Source of the DNA: Diphasiastrum complanatum
Lineage: Eukaryota > Streptophyta > Lycopodiopsida > Lycopodiales > Lycopodiaceae
Reading direction: 5' to 3'
Length of the DNA: 64,000 nt
Assembly: GCA_029204225.1 (NCBI GenBank)
Contig: CM055114.1
Span: forward strand, 16,515,502-16,579,501
Below, one piece after another: positions 23,698-35,100 of the stretch. The translations under genes were made by a program, and so were the position numbers. A model generated the notes under the pieces. It was not told the origin of the DNA, did no database searches, and was given only the letters and a program-made list of their open reading frames with translations. Each line of letters starts with the position of its first letter. Positions within the stretch are counted from its first letter, which is position 1.

Positions 23698-24079
23698 AAA
23701 TATTAAATATTCTTCCACAGAGAACACGATGCGAGTTCGAATAAATCAAACTAATATCAGTGTCTTCAATTGCGATAATCTCACCTATGTACTAATAGAA
23801 CGATATTTATTTTGATTGAATATGCATGTGAAAATTATATGCGGAAGTAAGATACTATATGCGGAAGTATGAGACAACTGAAGACCATTTAGACAATAAG
23901 ATACTATTGATCAAAAATGAATTTTTATAACTCTAAATCTGATTCATCAATATACATCTCTTGTTGTCTTATCTCGCTGTTGTGTCTCTGATTGAGTTAG
24001 TTTCAACGAGTAGTGCATATGTATTTATATTGCTACAGGATAGGTCTTTTGGCCTTTTATTTACAGGTCTTTTGGCCTT

Positions 24080-24545
24080 TTAATACTGTAACAGTAGAAA
24101 TTTAACCGTTTATGACGGTTGATATTCAAATAGACGCTCTGTTTTCTAGTTTGAATAAATTCTGTTCGTGAATATTTCATGACAGTCTGTCTGTTCGTTT
24201 TAGCTTCATGTTTCGCAAATTGTTCGTGATACTTGTCTCTTCGTGAAATTTTCGTCATTTGCAAATTATTCACGACAGATGACAATTTTTGAGCTTGAAG
24301 AAGGAAGCTAGAGTATTTCGTGAACTGTTCGAGATAGTTTTGCAACAGGTGAGCTTGAAGAACAGTCCAGAAGATTTCGCAAATTGTTAGCGACAATTTC
24401 GCCACATCTGAAGCTTTGCACAAGAAACAAAAAAATTTCGCGACAAGATTCTGTTCGTGAATCTTTCGAGCTTCAACAAGAAAGCCACGAGCTTCCACAA
24501 GACACTGTTTTGCGAATCTTTTCGATTTGGTCACGAATAGAAAAG
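24080..24545. repeat. Degenerate repeats of TTCGCRAA/TTCGTGAA words
   Basis: At least ten imperfect occurrences of TTCGTGAAT, TTCGCAAAT, TTCGCGAC and similar self-complementary words are spread across this stretch, often spaced 20-60 bp. A 157-codon minus-strand frame (24534-24061) is made by these repeats and lacks any recognisable domain. It may be the U3 of the copia F LTR. Confidence 0.55.
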
Positions 24546-24650
24546 TTTAGAGTTTGCGTTTGTTTCTTTCTCATCCTTTGTCAAGTAAACTATGTGCTAT
24601 GTTGGTAGAATCAAGATTTGTCTGATCAGTTGTTCTACAAATGTAAATCA

Positions 24651-24925
24651 GGACTCGATCAAGATAGTAAGTTAAGACTCGATCAAGGTTTCAAGGTCAG
24701 TCGAGCTTGCAAATTCAGGACTCGGTCGAGATCTCGTTCAGGACTCAGTCGAGATATCATGTCAAGACTCGGTCAAGATTATAAGTCAAGACTTGGTCGA
24801 GATTGTAAGTCAAGACTGGGTTGAGATTGTAAGTCAATACTCAGTTGAGATCTCAAGTCAAGACTCGGACGATATTGTAATACAAGACTTGGTTGAGAAC
24901 GGAGTGATAGACTTGGTCGAGAACG
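24651..24925. repeat. 24-bp minisatellite (CTCGRTCRAGAT type), about eleven units
   Basis: Units of the form AAGACTCGGTCGAGATTGTAAGTC repeat with a period near 24 bp, with decay toward both ends. The core CTCGGTCGAG is self-complementary. Because 24 is a multiple of three, a plus-strand frame reads through as an Arg/Ser/Leu/Asp repeat, which I regard as a by-product. Confidence 0.85.
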
Positions 24926-25616
24926 GAACGTGAAACTTCAAGAAAGGGCATGGGCGTGAAATAAGGGTATGGCAGTGCGCGTGAGATGGATGAAAGGAAA
25001 AGAGCAGATCGGTGTGGATGGATTGAGCGGACATGGAGATCAAAATCGGAACATTTGAAACTCTTCATATCCATGGACAGTTTTTGACAGTGGTTGCAAG
25101 GATCTGAGTTTTCGTGATAGTTCCATACAAAGATAGCATTTTCAAGCGTGTTGTGTATGTGTTCAAGTGGCAACGTGCCAAATGTTCACTGATTCTCTTT
25201 ATTAGTTTGGCACCTTGTTACTAGGCGGTTGCAGTTTTTGCCTATTACCAGGCTTCGGGTTTCAAAGGAGTTACTCTCTGGGTTTGTAGTATGGTCTATC
25301 TAGCCTATCAATGGAATCACGGATCTTGTTCTCTCTTGAAACGTACTCACATCAACGAAAATACAAGCCACAATGCTCAACAAGGATCAGAATGCAGCTC
25401 AGTTGAACACCTATCAGAATGTTTACTTCTACTTGCTGTAAAAACGAATTGAAAATGGATCTTGGAAACTGCAATTAGTCTATATGCAACCACAATTCAA
25501 GAAACAAGAAACAAGAGGCTAAAAAACAGCATTATGAATGTTCAAGAATCAAGAAACACTCATCTCTTGATTCTTGGACATCTTAAGAACATCAAGAATT
25601 GAAAAGTCAAGGAATC
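24926..25616. other. Gene-free spacer
   Basis: A minus-strand frame of 106 codons at 25173-24853 overlaps the end of the minisatellite and shows no domain. The rest is AT-rich with no coding signal. Confidence 0.45.
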
Positions 25617-26278
25617 TGCAAGATCTATGCCACAATTTTAGCCTATTTAGTTTACTTGAATGCTGATTCTACACTATTTCACAAACAAGAAAGCTAATCC
25701 ACTCTAATCCAAAATGCATAAAGAAGAAAGCAAGAAACTAATCTAATCCACATCCACACATAGAAAATGGAAGTGCAAGGTCATAAAAAGCATCACACAA
25801 GAAGCCACTATGATCAAGGAGCTCAAGAATTGCCAATACTCATGGGGGACCTTCTATTCATTATCAAGAGTAAACATAATTACATGTAAAAGGTCTCTCA
25901 CAAGAGAGGGCACCTCTTAAATAAGCAAGAGGGCTACCTATGTGGAGCCCAAGTGGCAATTCCACAATTCTACAAACTACATGTGGAATTAGCTTCTCCA
26001 CTAGAGGTCACCATCAAAATGTGGCTCACTCTATTTTAATTAAGAGGGGACTACTTGTATTTATTACAATTGCCTAGAAATACTAGTTCCTACATGGTCA
26101 TTCCATCACTTGGGATTCACCATGAGGCTCACATAACTTTCATTGTTGTCCTAGCTAGCATTTCTCAGCTCTCATTCTTCATCCATCTCTTCTTCAAAGA
26201 CCTCCCCGGTCTAAGGTGAAAGGTGCTCATGGATAGCTTTAGTCTCGCATCTCGGGGATTCATCAAAATCAGCCAACA
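25617..26278 (-). repeat. Solo LTR-like copy of the copia D LTR family
   Basis: About 662 bp match 20766-21432 with many substitutions and short indels. It starts TGCAAGAT and ends CCAACA on the plus strand. No internal element sequence of that family adjoins it, so it looks like a solo or truncated LTR. It ends 25 bp before the LTR of copia E. Confidence 0.65.
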
Positions 26279-26303
26279 TTGAACACTTTTGGATGCAACA
26301 TGA

Positions 26304-26952
26304 TGTGAAAGATTCAACTAGTTTCATCACATTTTGCAATATTTCCATATTTGGCATATTGAGGCCAAAACTTGTTTTAGACCTAGAGGTTGACTTTTCA
26401 AAGTTCATTAGTCTAAATTTCATTTGGATAAACACTTTTTGAAAGTGTGAAAAGATAGAATGCAAGTTTGAGTAGATTCAATTTGAATAAGTTGGGTACA
26501 TTGAATCTAGACCCAAAATTGGTAGGGTTAGCATTTTGGTGAGAAAGCCAAGTGGCCAAATAGGGTTTGGACCTGCTATAAAAGGATGTAACTCGTGGAG
26601 AGAGTCATCTTCTCTCTTCTCTATCTCATTTCATGCTTATACATGGTTCTCTTGGGTTCTACTATCCATTGGTGCACTATCTTGGTGATTGCTTGCAATT
26701 CTATGTGTAGAATGATCTATATTTGTTATTTTTGGATCCACACGTGTGAAATATAGTAGCTTGCTGGTTTTGTACAGACAACAACAGTACATAATCATTT
26801 CATTCAAGTTTGATCAAGTTCTATTAGTGTTTGCATCTCAAATTGTGTGTAGATGCTGATTTTTCTACGTTGGTGAAATTGATAGTGTATTTCTCTTTCT
26901 AACCAAAGATCATTCAAGTAGATTGGATCTTAAGGATCCGAAATCTTTCACA
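26304..26952 (+). repeat. 5' LTR of copia element E
   Basis: The segment starts TGTGAAAGAT and ends ATCTTTCACA, a perfect 10-bp terminal inverted repeat, and is directly followed by a primer binding site. It is 649 bp long. A TATA box (TATAAAA in CTGCTATAAAAGGATG) lies at about 26577. The matching 3' LTR is absent from the window. Confidence 0.85.
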
Positions 26953-26964
26953 TGGTATCAGAGC
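26953..26964 (+). promoter_or_regulatory. Primer binding site of copia E (tRNA-iMet type)
   Basis: TGGTATCAGAGC follows the LTR end with no spacer. It marks the start of minus-strand synthesis for this element. A non-coding leader of about 560 bp leads to the gag ATG at 27525. Confidence 0.9.
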
Positions 26965-27524
26965 TAGATCTATCAATGATTTGGTGAAGATATCAAGTCT
27001 AGAGCATGCTAGAGAGGATTCTACACCAAAATCGGATTTTTTGCTTTTGTAGATTGGATCTTTTGTAGATCAAAACACTAAATAGGTCAATATACTTGTT
27101 CAATTCCGTTTTTTGAATTCACATGCTGGATTTGGCCGATTTTTGGATCATTGGTTCAGCCTAAGTGGTGGCTCATAGATTGCATATCAAATTTTCAGCA
27201 TTTGCATGTAGATTTGGAATAGTCAATTTTTTGTGATTTTGTCAAAACCCTAATTTTGATTGGATCTCTAGATAGTGAGGTTGCTGGACTTCATTTGAGT
27301 GTGTTTCAATCTTAGGAAGTGGCAAAAGTCATTAGATTGAGGATAGATCATAGGTTGATCAAGATTCCATGATTTTATGTGTTGATTTGCTTGGATAAGT
27401 GCTAGAAGAGAATTTGTGAGATAGTTTCAAATCTTGGTGATTTCTTTTGAAAGCATTTGTTGTTGTTCAAAGGAGTGCTTTGTGCATTGAAGCAGGTTGA
27501 AAGAGAAGATCAGGTCATTGCTAC

Positions 27525-30500
27525 ATGGCAACCTCAATTGGAGTCATGTTGGAAGCCAATGATAGGCTTACCTCAAGTAACTATTCATTATGGAAAGTGA
27601 GGATGGAGTCACTTCTTGAGATGAATGATGTTTTGGATATTGTTGTAGGTTTGGAGGAGAGACCAGCAACACAACAAGATCAATTGAGGTATGACAAGAG
27701 GGCCAAGAAGGCTCTACACATGATAAAGATGAATGTTACCAATGAACTTCTCAAGGAAGTTGGTAAGTGCACATCATCTTTGGAAGCTTGGAATTCATTG
27801 AAGAAGCTTTATGAATCCAAGTCTACTTCTAGAGTGTTGACTCTAAGAAGGCAAATCTTTTCTTGTTTTCAAAAGAATGAAGAAAGTCCAAGTACTTTTG
27901 TTTTGAGAATGAAAGCATTGAATGATGAGTTAGCTTGCATAGATGAAAGCATCAAGGAAAGAGAGCTTATTCAAGTGATTCTTAATGGCTTGTTGGATGC
28001 TCATGCTAACATTGTTCAAAGTATTGCTATTAAAAAGACTTTGCCAAGTTTGATGGATCTTCAAGAGATCTTGATCAATGAGGAATATAGGCTTCAAGCA
28101 AGAGGTGGATCTACATCGACACTTCAAGAGCATGCTATGCTCACAAAGGGCAAATTCAAGGGCAAAAACAAAAGCAAGTGGTCTAAAGGGCAAGATCAAG
28201 TGGATGCTTCTTCAAGTGGAAAAAAGAAGGATAGATCAAAGCTCAAGTGCTTCTATTGTGGCATCAAAGGACACTTTGCAAGTGAGTGCTACAAGAAGAA
28301 GAGAGATCAAGGAGACAAGCAAGGTAATCTTACTCTTGATGAGGATGGTTTGGATGTGCAAGATGCAAATGATGATGCTTTTGTGATGTCTTCATGTATG
28401 CTTGCTAATGATGGAGATCTAGATCCTTGGTGGATTGATAGTGGAGCAAGTTCACACATGACCTTTCACAAAGAGTAATTCACTTCTTTGTTGGCATATG
28501 GAGATGACAAGAGGGTGATCTACACGGCCAATGATGGTGAGTGTGCAATCAAAGGGATTGGCACAATTCCTATTTCTGTCTCTACAAATAGGAATGTTCA
28601 TTTGGAGGATGTCTTGTTTATTCCATCTATTACCAATAATTTGCTTATTGTGAGTCAAATGCTAAGTAAGGGCCTCAAGGTGGAGTTTGATGGAGATGCT
28701 TGTTTGATCAAAAGGAAGGATGTCTTGATTGGAAAAGGTAAAAGGCAAAGGAAGTTGCTCAAACTTGATGCTTGTGTTATTGCTAACCAAGTTGGATGTG
28801 TTGCAAGGGAGCAAATTTCTATTCAAGAGGTTTGGCACAAAAGGATGGGACACCTCAACTTCAAGTCATTGGAGGTAATGGCAAGGAAGAAGGTTGTGAT
28901 TGGTCTTCCAAGTTCCTTAAGTAATGACAAGCATGTTTGTGAGTCTTGTGCTTTGTCTAAGTCACATAGACTAATTTATACTAGATCTATTTCTAGATCT
29001 ACAAAGCCTTTTCAGCTTGTACATTCAGATATTCATGGATTTACTACAATTAGCAATAGTGGAGCTAAGATGTATGTAACATTCATTGATGATTTTAGTA
29101 GATTTTGTTGGATCTATCTACTAAAGAGCAAGGATGAAGTGTATGATGTCTTTGTCAAGTTCAAGAATGCAAGGGAGAACCAATTCTCCACAAAGATCAA
29201 GTGCTTGAGAGGTGACAATGGTGGTGAGTACATATCTAACAAGCTCAAGGCCTTTTGTGATGAGCATGGGATCAAGAGGGAGTATACAACATCAAGGACC
29301 CCACAACAAAATGGAGTGGCTGAAAGGAAGAATAGAACTTTATGTGAAAGTGCTAAAGCTATGAGGTTAAGTGCTAATCTTGACAAACCATTTTGGGATC
29401 AAGCTTTGTTGTGTGCCAATTTCTTGTGCAATAGGTGGCCGAGTGCTATTTTGGATGGAAGGACACCTTTTGAGATGCTATTCAAGAGGAGGCCGAGTGT
29501 CAACTTTCTAAGAACCTTTGGATGCACATGCTATGTCAACATTACTCTTGATGATAGGACCAAGGAGGATCCATATTCAAGAAGAGGTATTTTTGTTGGA
29601 TATAGTGAGGTGAGTAAAGCCTACAAGGTTTACATTCCTTCTACTAAGGAAGTGATTGTTGGTAGAGATGTCATTTTTGATGAGGGAAACATTCCAAAGG
29701 TTTCTTCAAGCATGATTGATGGTAAAGTATATGGATCTAACATTCTTGATGTTGATGAGAAGGATCCTACTTTGGATGGTGGTGATGATGGACCTTCATC
29801 AAGTCAAAAGCCAAGGAGAACATCAAGAGAAAGACAAGTACCTTCAAGGCTCACATATGATCAAAAGGGTAAGCAAGTAGTTTCTGGAAATTTTGTTGCT
29901 TTCCTAACCTCTTTGGATGAGCCTACAAGTGTAGATCAAGCAAGGAAAGAAGAGGAGTGGATCCAAGCAATGGATCTTGAGTATCAAGCTCTTATGAAGA
30001 ATGGAACTTGGAGATTGGTGGAGTTGCCAAAGGACAAGAAAGCTATTGGATGCAAATGGATCTTCAAGGTGAAGACAAACCAAGATGGATCTATCAACAA
30101 GTACAAGGCAAGGTTAGTGGCAAAAGGATATGCTCAACAACAAGGAATTGACTATGATGAGACCTTTGCACCCGTGGCAAAGATGGTAAGCATTCGAGTC
30201 ATCATTTCACTTGCTACACTTTATGGATGTGATCTATGGCAAATGGACATTTCAAATGCATTCTTGAATGGTGATCTTGAGGAGGAAGTATACATGGAGC
30301 AACCCAAGAGCTACATCTCATCAACAAAGCCAAATCATGTGTGTCTTCTACAAAAGAGTTTGTATGACCTTAAGCAAGCACCAAGGAGTTGGTATGCTAA
30401 GCTTAACATTTTTTTACTCTCTCAAGGCTTTGTTATGAGTGAGTATGATCATTCACTTTATTATAGGTTTGCTGGAAATGATGTTACCATCTTGCTAATC

Positions 30501-30531
30501 TATGTGGGCGATATCATCTCTTTTCATGTAG
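27525..30531 (+). pseudogene. Copia E gag-pol, one early stop, cut off inside RT
   Basis: This is the longest copia frame in the window. Gag starts MATSIGVMLEANDRL and has SNYSLWKVRM; the knuckle is CFYCGIKGHFASEC (about 28246); protease is WWIDSGASSHMT (about 28430). A TAA at 28476-28478 is the only stop before 30534. The same frame continues with pre-integrase VWHKRMGHLNF, integrase core (HSDIHGF; FIDDFSRFCWIYLL; SRTPQQNGVAERKNRTL) and RT (CKWIFKVKTNQDG; WQMDISNAFLNGDLEEEVYMEQP). RT ends at YVGDIISFHVV: the YVDD motif has lost its first Asp, and the rest of RT, RNase H and the 3' LTR are missing. Confidence 0.95.
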
Positions 30532-30536
30532 TATAA

Positions 30537-30784
30537 TCATATAGGTTGTACATATGATTTAAATCAAGTTCTAGTGGCTAAAAATGCCAAAATCATGTTT
30601 TAGTCATATGCCACATGGCATCAATCTAGAGATTGCATGAGCCACATCATGAGATTAGGTGTCAAATCCCATGCGTAGAGGTCTGCTCACACGTGTGGAA
30701 TAGGCTGATGAAGTCAAATTTGGACTTCTAGAAGGTTTTTAGTAGTTCTCTATATAGTAAAAAAATGGACCAAAAGTGCTCAAA
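30537..30784. other. Spacer between two copia pieces, LTR-like
   Basis: No gene. It includes an ACACGTGTGG word (30690) and a TATA-like CTATATAGT (30752). It may be part of an unrelated LTR inserted at the break of copia E. Confidence 0.35.
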
Positions 30785-31470
30785 ATAGAAAGTTTGATCC
30801 AAGTGTCAATTTTGCATGATGTTGCAAAGCTTGTAACCATTAGATTAATCATATGTCTTGCTACTTCTTTCAAATGGGAGCTCTTCCAACTTGATGTGAC
30901 AAATGCTTTCTTGAATGGATTCTTGGAAGAGGAAATCTACATGTGCCAACTCGAGGGCTTCATCAAAGATGGAGAAAAAGACAAGGTGTGTTTCTTGAAG
31001 AAGAGTCTTTATGGACTCAAGCAAGCACCAAGAGCATGGTACTCGAGGTTGCATTCCTATCTTATTTCCATTGGATTTGTTGTAAGTTCTTATGAGCCAT
31101 CATTGTACTACAAATGTAATGATGGAAAGATCATTATCTTAGTTTTATATGTTGATGACATTATACTCACTGGAAATGATCTAGATGGCATCAAAGACGT
31201 AAAAATTTCCTTGTCTAGTGAATTTAAGATGGTAGATCTAGGACTTCTAAAAGTTACACTTGGAATAGAAGTCACTAGAAGTAATGATTTTACTTTCATA
31301 TGTCAATCTAAGTATGCTAGATCAATTTTAGCAAAGTTTGGCATGAATGATTGTAAAGGAGTTGAAACTTCCATGGAACTAAGTGTAAAAGTTTCTAAGG
31401 AAAGTGATGAAGCATCCTTTTGAGGACATCACTACCTATAGCATGCTTATTGGTTCCTTGATATACTTCG
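30785..31470 (+). pseudogene. Copia RT fragment with intact YVDD
   Basis: A frame open 30776-31423 gives copia RT: FQLDVTNAFLNGFLEEEIYM, KSLYGLKQAPRAWYSRL and LYVDDIILTGNDL (about 31146), then YARSILAKFGMNDCK. A one-base frame change near 31410 leads into YSMLIGSLIYF. It lacks the RT start and everything upstream. It is not the continuation of copia E: the RT parts overlap and differ. Confidence 0.9.
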
Positions 31471-32130
31471 TGGATGTTGTACCAGATTGGGCAGTGGACA
31501 TAGTCGAGTATTTGATGAATGACCAACCTGATCGGTCACTATCCAAGGTGCAACAGTGGAAGCTTGTACTTAAGCCTCAACCATACCAGCTGATTGTCAT
31601 CCAATTATATCGAAGAGGGGCGGACAATATCATTCGTCATTGTATTTTGTCCCATGAGACAAGTTAGATCATGTCCCTCTCGCATGAAGCAATGGGAGGT
31701 GGACACTTTGCAACGGATGTAATAGTACAAAAGATCCGATCCTACAATCGGTGACTACTAGTGGCCAACAATGCATAAGGATACTGAAGTATATATCAAG
31801 CAATGTGATGTATGTCAGAGGGCACGTAGACCAACGAAGGTAACTATGAGTCATTACATCCTAAACTGGCTCAAGCAGCATTTGAAAAATGGGTACTCGA
31901 TTATATCGGCCCTATTCACCCAGCCGTTTATAGTAGCCAAGCCCGATATATCATCGTGGCTACCGATTATCTCACCAAATGGGTTGAAGCCAAAGCAGTG
32001 CGCATAGCATATGCTAGGTTAACTACGAAGTTCCTTTATGAGAATATCATTGTGCGCTTCGGATGCCCATTGGAGATAGTCAGTGATCGAGGGACTATAG
32101 TGGGTATTTCGTATCCACCTTCAATCCTAG
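31460..32130 (+). pseudogene. Gypsy RNase H end and integrase relic, fused to copia RT
   Basis: The frame at 31404-31667 passes from copia GSLIYF directly into gypsy VVPDWAVDIVEYLM, the end of RNase H, then LIVIQLYRRGADNIIRH before integrase. Integrase pieces follow in different frames: the zinc-binding stretch with CDVCQRARRP (about 31804) and the core with ATDYLTKWVEAKAVR (about 31957) and RFGCPLEIVSDRGT (about 32055). The relic stops after the second catalytic Asp region. Related sequences sit at 9739-10887 and in the split element at 42329-50840. Confidence 0.8.
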
Positions 32131-32204
32131 TTCCAAGCACAATCAAGCATCAAAGGATGAAGAAGATTAACATGTCACGCGGAGATTCATTCCCATGAGA
32201 GCCA

Positions 32205-32760
32205 TAGCAACAAATTTGTAAATTTGAAAATATATGTATCTAGGCTCTTATTCTCCATATTGCAACTCATAATCTTTTCAAAAACTCGCATCATCCACTA
32301 CCAGAAAAGCTTCTTTGAGACTTTAATCATAAATTCCTTCCAATATTGTCAATCTTTAGGTTTGTGTCGCTCTCAACCAAAGTCTTAAATTCTAGGTACT
32401 TGTTGAGAACCTTCATTTCTATTTTTATGATGTTGACAAATAACTTTCTAGAGTGGTCATTTACAAATGACACGATATATTTAGCTCCCCAAAATTGCTT
32501 TGTCTGAATTAGACAAAACACACGTGGTGATGCACCCTTATAGGCCCCTCACCAAGATCCCTAGTCACATTTCCAACAAGTGTTGTACGCCTTAGAATAT
32601 GGAACCTGAGCATGATCGATTGAAATACCTTCAATGAAAAATGTTTGACATTTACTTTAAGGAGCAATCTCCCATCGGATAGGATTCCCTAGCATCCTTT
32701 GTAGCCAATGGACAGAATATGTTGTCCATCTAGAAACTAAGCAAAGACACTAGCAACAAG
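32205..32760 (-). pseudogene. Old copia integrase/gag remnant, minus strand
   Basis: A 64-codon minus-strand frame (32521-32327) contains YIVSFVNDHSRKLFVNII and YLEFKTLVE, the copia integrase core with DDHSRK-like context. Sequence to 32760 looks like decayed pre-integrase. The stretch 32205-32330 pairs with 15474-15660. Stops throughout. Confidence 0.6.
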
Positions 32761-33424
32761 ATACTAACATTATGACCATTCAAGAACAAGGGCAGTCCAA
32801 CATTGATATTTAAGTGGATTTTCTATAGAAGATGTATTGAAGTTGACTATTGAAGTTTGCAAAATCCCCTTCACATGAAACACCTTGTGAGATTTTAAAG
32901 GTGTGTGAATGTGATGTCTTGAATGACAAACAATCTATATACAATGTACAAGATAAAGTTATTGTTCTTGCAACTACATGAATAGAACTTAGAAAGGGTT
33001 ATAGAGAGAATGGTTATGAGCCATATAGTTTAGTATGGTAAATCACAAGTCCATGAATGATTAGCATGTGCCATGAGGTTAGAAAAAGATAAGTAGGTGA
33101 TACTTGCCGACCAAGTGTGCAACAAGCTCTTAGGTAAGACAAAAACACATGTCACATAGTATATGGGGGGATGGGACTATGTGTGGATATGGATAGGTGT
33201 TAGAAGAGCAATTGGCATAGAGCAAAGGACTCCATGTTTTATGAAAATTAGGACAAGGAGCCACGTGTGGTAAGCATGAGGCTCTAAAATATTTGGTTTG
33301 CTCATGCTAAGGGGAAGATATTTAAATTTATACATGCATGATGCAAACATTGTATTAGTGATGATGGAGGTAGAAACTAGGTGCGTGGTTGAGGCACCCA
33401 ACTTTGTTGTTGCCGGTTGGCCCC

Positions 33425-33474
33425 CATTGGCCGGAATGCTCTCAAGGATCTGCCTTGGCCCTTGAGGTATAAAG
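33425..33474 (+). promoter_or_regulatory. Core promoter of the BPS1-like gene (ATTGG box and TATA)
   Basis: ATTGG (inverted CCAAT) at 33425-33429 lies about 40 bp upstream of TATAAAG at 33468-33474. Both are kept in unit II and in the detached copy at 13756-14030. The distance to the ATG at 33903 leaves a leader of roughly 400 bp, which contains a plausible 3' splice site (pyrimidine tract then TTGCAG at about 33615-33620). A leader intron is possible but the donor is not identified. Confidence 0.6.
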
Positions 33475-33902
33475 TCGCAAGGCTGGCAGTAGGCGGCAGG
33501 GCCGCAGGGCAGGCCTACCAGCCAGCCGGGATAGGAGATGATCAGATTCCACGCGCCCGCCAATCGTCATCCGAATAATGTATTTTTTTTCCTTATTCTT
33601 TCCTCGTTCAAATTGCAGTTGGTTGGCAGTAGCAGTAGCAGTAGCAAAGACTCTAGACTGGGTCCAGGAAGATAAAATTGGCTTCACCTTCAAGCAACAA
33701 CGAGTGTCAGAACAAGCTGAATCTTGTTACATGCACTCCTCTCACACAGTTTTCCCATCTTCTCATTCTTATATATGTTAGTGCTGTCAGTGAAGAACTC
33801 CGACATTTTCAGATGTGTTATTAGAACTTCCCCTTACTGTTAAGATAATCGGCTGCCACTTTGTGTAATCGGACTAGAGTAGTGATTAGTACAAGGAAGA
33901 CC

Positions 33903-34982
33903 ATGGCGCATCAGCAGGGCTCCTCACTCATTGCAACCATAGGCACCGCTTTCACTGCATTTTCTTACCCTCAATTTGCAATGCGTACGCCATTGTCGCC
34001 TGCCAGTTTACCCCTTCGTGATCCAACTCTCAAGGCCTTTGAGAATGATCTAGCTCACAGGCTTGAGCAGCTGAAGCAGAGCACACACGACGGTTCTTAT
34101 CTCAATCTTCCATGGCTGCGTCAAGCGTTGGGTGCCACCTTGGTCACCAATTCTGCTGTGGAGGCACTCATTCCCGATTTTGAGTTGCCCTATTCGGAGA
34201 GAGAGGACAAGTGGGTTGGTGAGTACCTGGACGACAGCGCAAAGCTGCTAGATGTGTGCAATGCATTGAAAGCCAAGATATCCGACATGAAGCACTACCA
34301 GACGAAGCTGCAGCTCGCATTACATCTGGCGGATGCGAGGGACAATTGGGGTACTAGCGAGGCCAAATGCCAGCGCGCAAGGAATGCGCTTCGGGACTGC
34401 TTGTTGGCAATTAAGCGCAGGGATGAGATCCAGGGACAGGCAAAGCTCGACTCGTGCAAATCCACCCTGCGGCGCATGGCTGACAACAAGCTTGCCGCTC
34501 CCATTCTCAAGAGCAAGCCCTTCATCAGCGCCATCTATGGCGCTAAGGTTAACACCATCTTCACATGCGGCCTCCTTGCAGCTGCACTCAGTGTCAAGCC
34601 CCGCCGACCTCTGTCTAGCCTGCATGTGCACAGCCACTTTCTTTGGTCCGCCTCCTTAATCACCTTGCAACACAGAGTGAAAGACGAGATACATAGAGGA
34701 AAGGCAAGTGGATCCACTGCTCTTCTTGGCGAGCTCACTTGTATAGATGCCATTGTCAGGCAGTTCCATGCTATTCTGGACGAAGCTGTGCTGTCGAAGA
34801 TGCTTCCTCTGAGCAAGGAGCAAGCTGATAAATTGAGGCAACTGGCTGAGAATTTGAGACGGCAGTCGGAGGAGCTTGGGAAAGATTTGGGGCTTTTGGA
34901 GCAGCAAGTGAACGAGCTCTTTCGGATGCTTGTGAACAGCAGAGTGGCACTTCTGGATCTGATTAGCCATTCCAGATGCTGA
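33903..34982 (+). CDS. BYPASS1 (BPS1)-like protein
   Basis: A single-exon frame of 359 residues from ATG 33903 (context GACCATGGC, favourable; an in-frame ATG at 33861 lacks this and the family features start later). The whole length resembles the plant BYPASS/ROH1-related family: an N-terminal LKAFENDLAHRLEQLK helix, the SEREDKWVGEYLDDSAKLLDVCNALK region (about 97-120), YGAKVNTIFTCGLLAAALS with a hydrophobic segment at 218-230, and a C-terminal coiled coil (305-347) ending in NELFRMLVNSR. Family knowledge: Arabidopsis BPS1 limits a root-made mobile signal that arrests shoots; related proteins act in exocyst-linked traffic. Role here is inferred only from similarity. No signal peptide is visible. 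It is the only intact-looking host gene in the window and is flanked by retroelements. Confidence 0.75.
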   Translation: MAHQQGSSLIATIGTAFTAFSYPQFAMRTPLSPASLPLRDPTLKAFENDLAHRLEQLKQSTHDGSYLNLPWLRQALGATLVTNSAVEALIPDFELPYSEREDKWVGEYLDDSAKLLDVCNALKAKISDMKHYQTKLQLALHLADARDNWGTSEAKCQRARNALRDCLLAIKRRDEIQGQAKLDSCKSTLRRMADNKLAAPILKSKPFISAIYGAKVNTIFTCGLLAAALSVKPRRPLSSLHVHSHFLWSASLITLQHRVKDEIHRGKASGSTALLGELTCIDAIVRQFHAILDEAVLSKMLPLSKEQADKLRQLAENLRRQSEELGKDLGLLEQQVNELFRMLVNSRVALLDLISHSRC

Positions 34983-35100
34983 GTTCAGGCATCTAATGAG
35001 CACATGAGGAGACTTCAATTCTTCATCTGATTAGCCATTCCAGAAGCTGAGTTCAGGCATCTACTTATTACCGACCACAGAAGGAGACTTCAATTCTCCA
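34959..35100 (+). repeat. 68-bp tandem duplication over the gene's stop codon
   Basis: CTGATTAGCCATTCCAGA starts at 34959 and again at 35027, and GCTGAGTTCAGGCATCT follows both times. The first copy holds the last codons and the TGA; the second is 3' UTR. The duplication is also present in unit II, so it predates the unit duplication. Confidence 0.8.

Noticed and set aside
24061-24534. 157-codon minus-strand frame
   Set aside because: Composed of degenerate TTCGTGAA-type repeats, with no recognisable domain.
24618-24824. Arg/Ser/Asp repeat protein
   Set aside because: Produced by a 24-bp minisatellite; the period is a multiple of three so any frame stays open.
33861-33902. Upstream in-frame ATG giving 14 more residues for the BPS1-like protein
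   Set aside because: The context of 33903 (GACCATGGC) is better and the extra residues look like leader sequence; kept as a possible alternative only.
34295-34816. Several frames of 79-108 codons on both strands within the BPS1-like gene
   Set aside because: Shadows of the real frame at 33903-34982; none has a domain.
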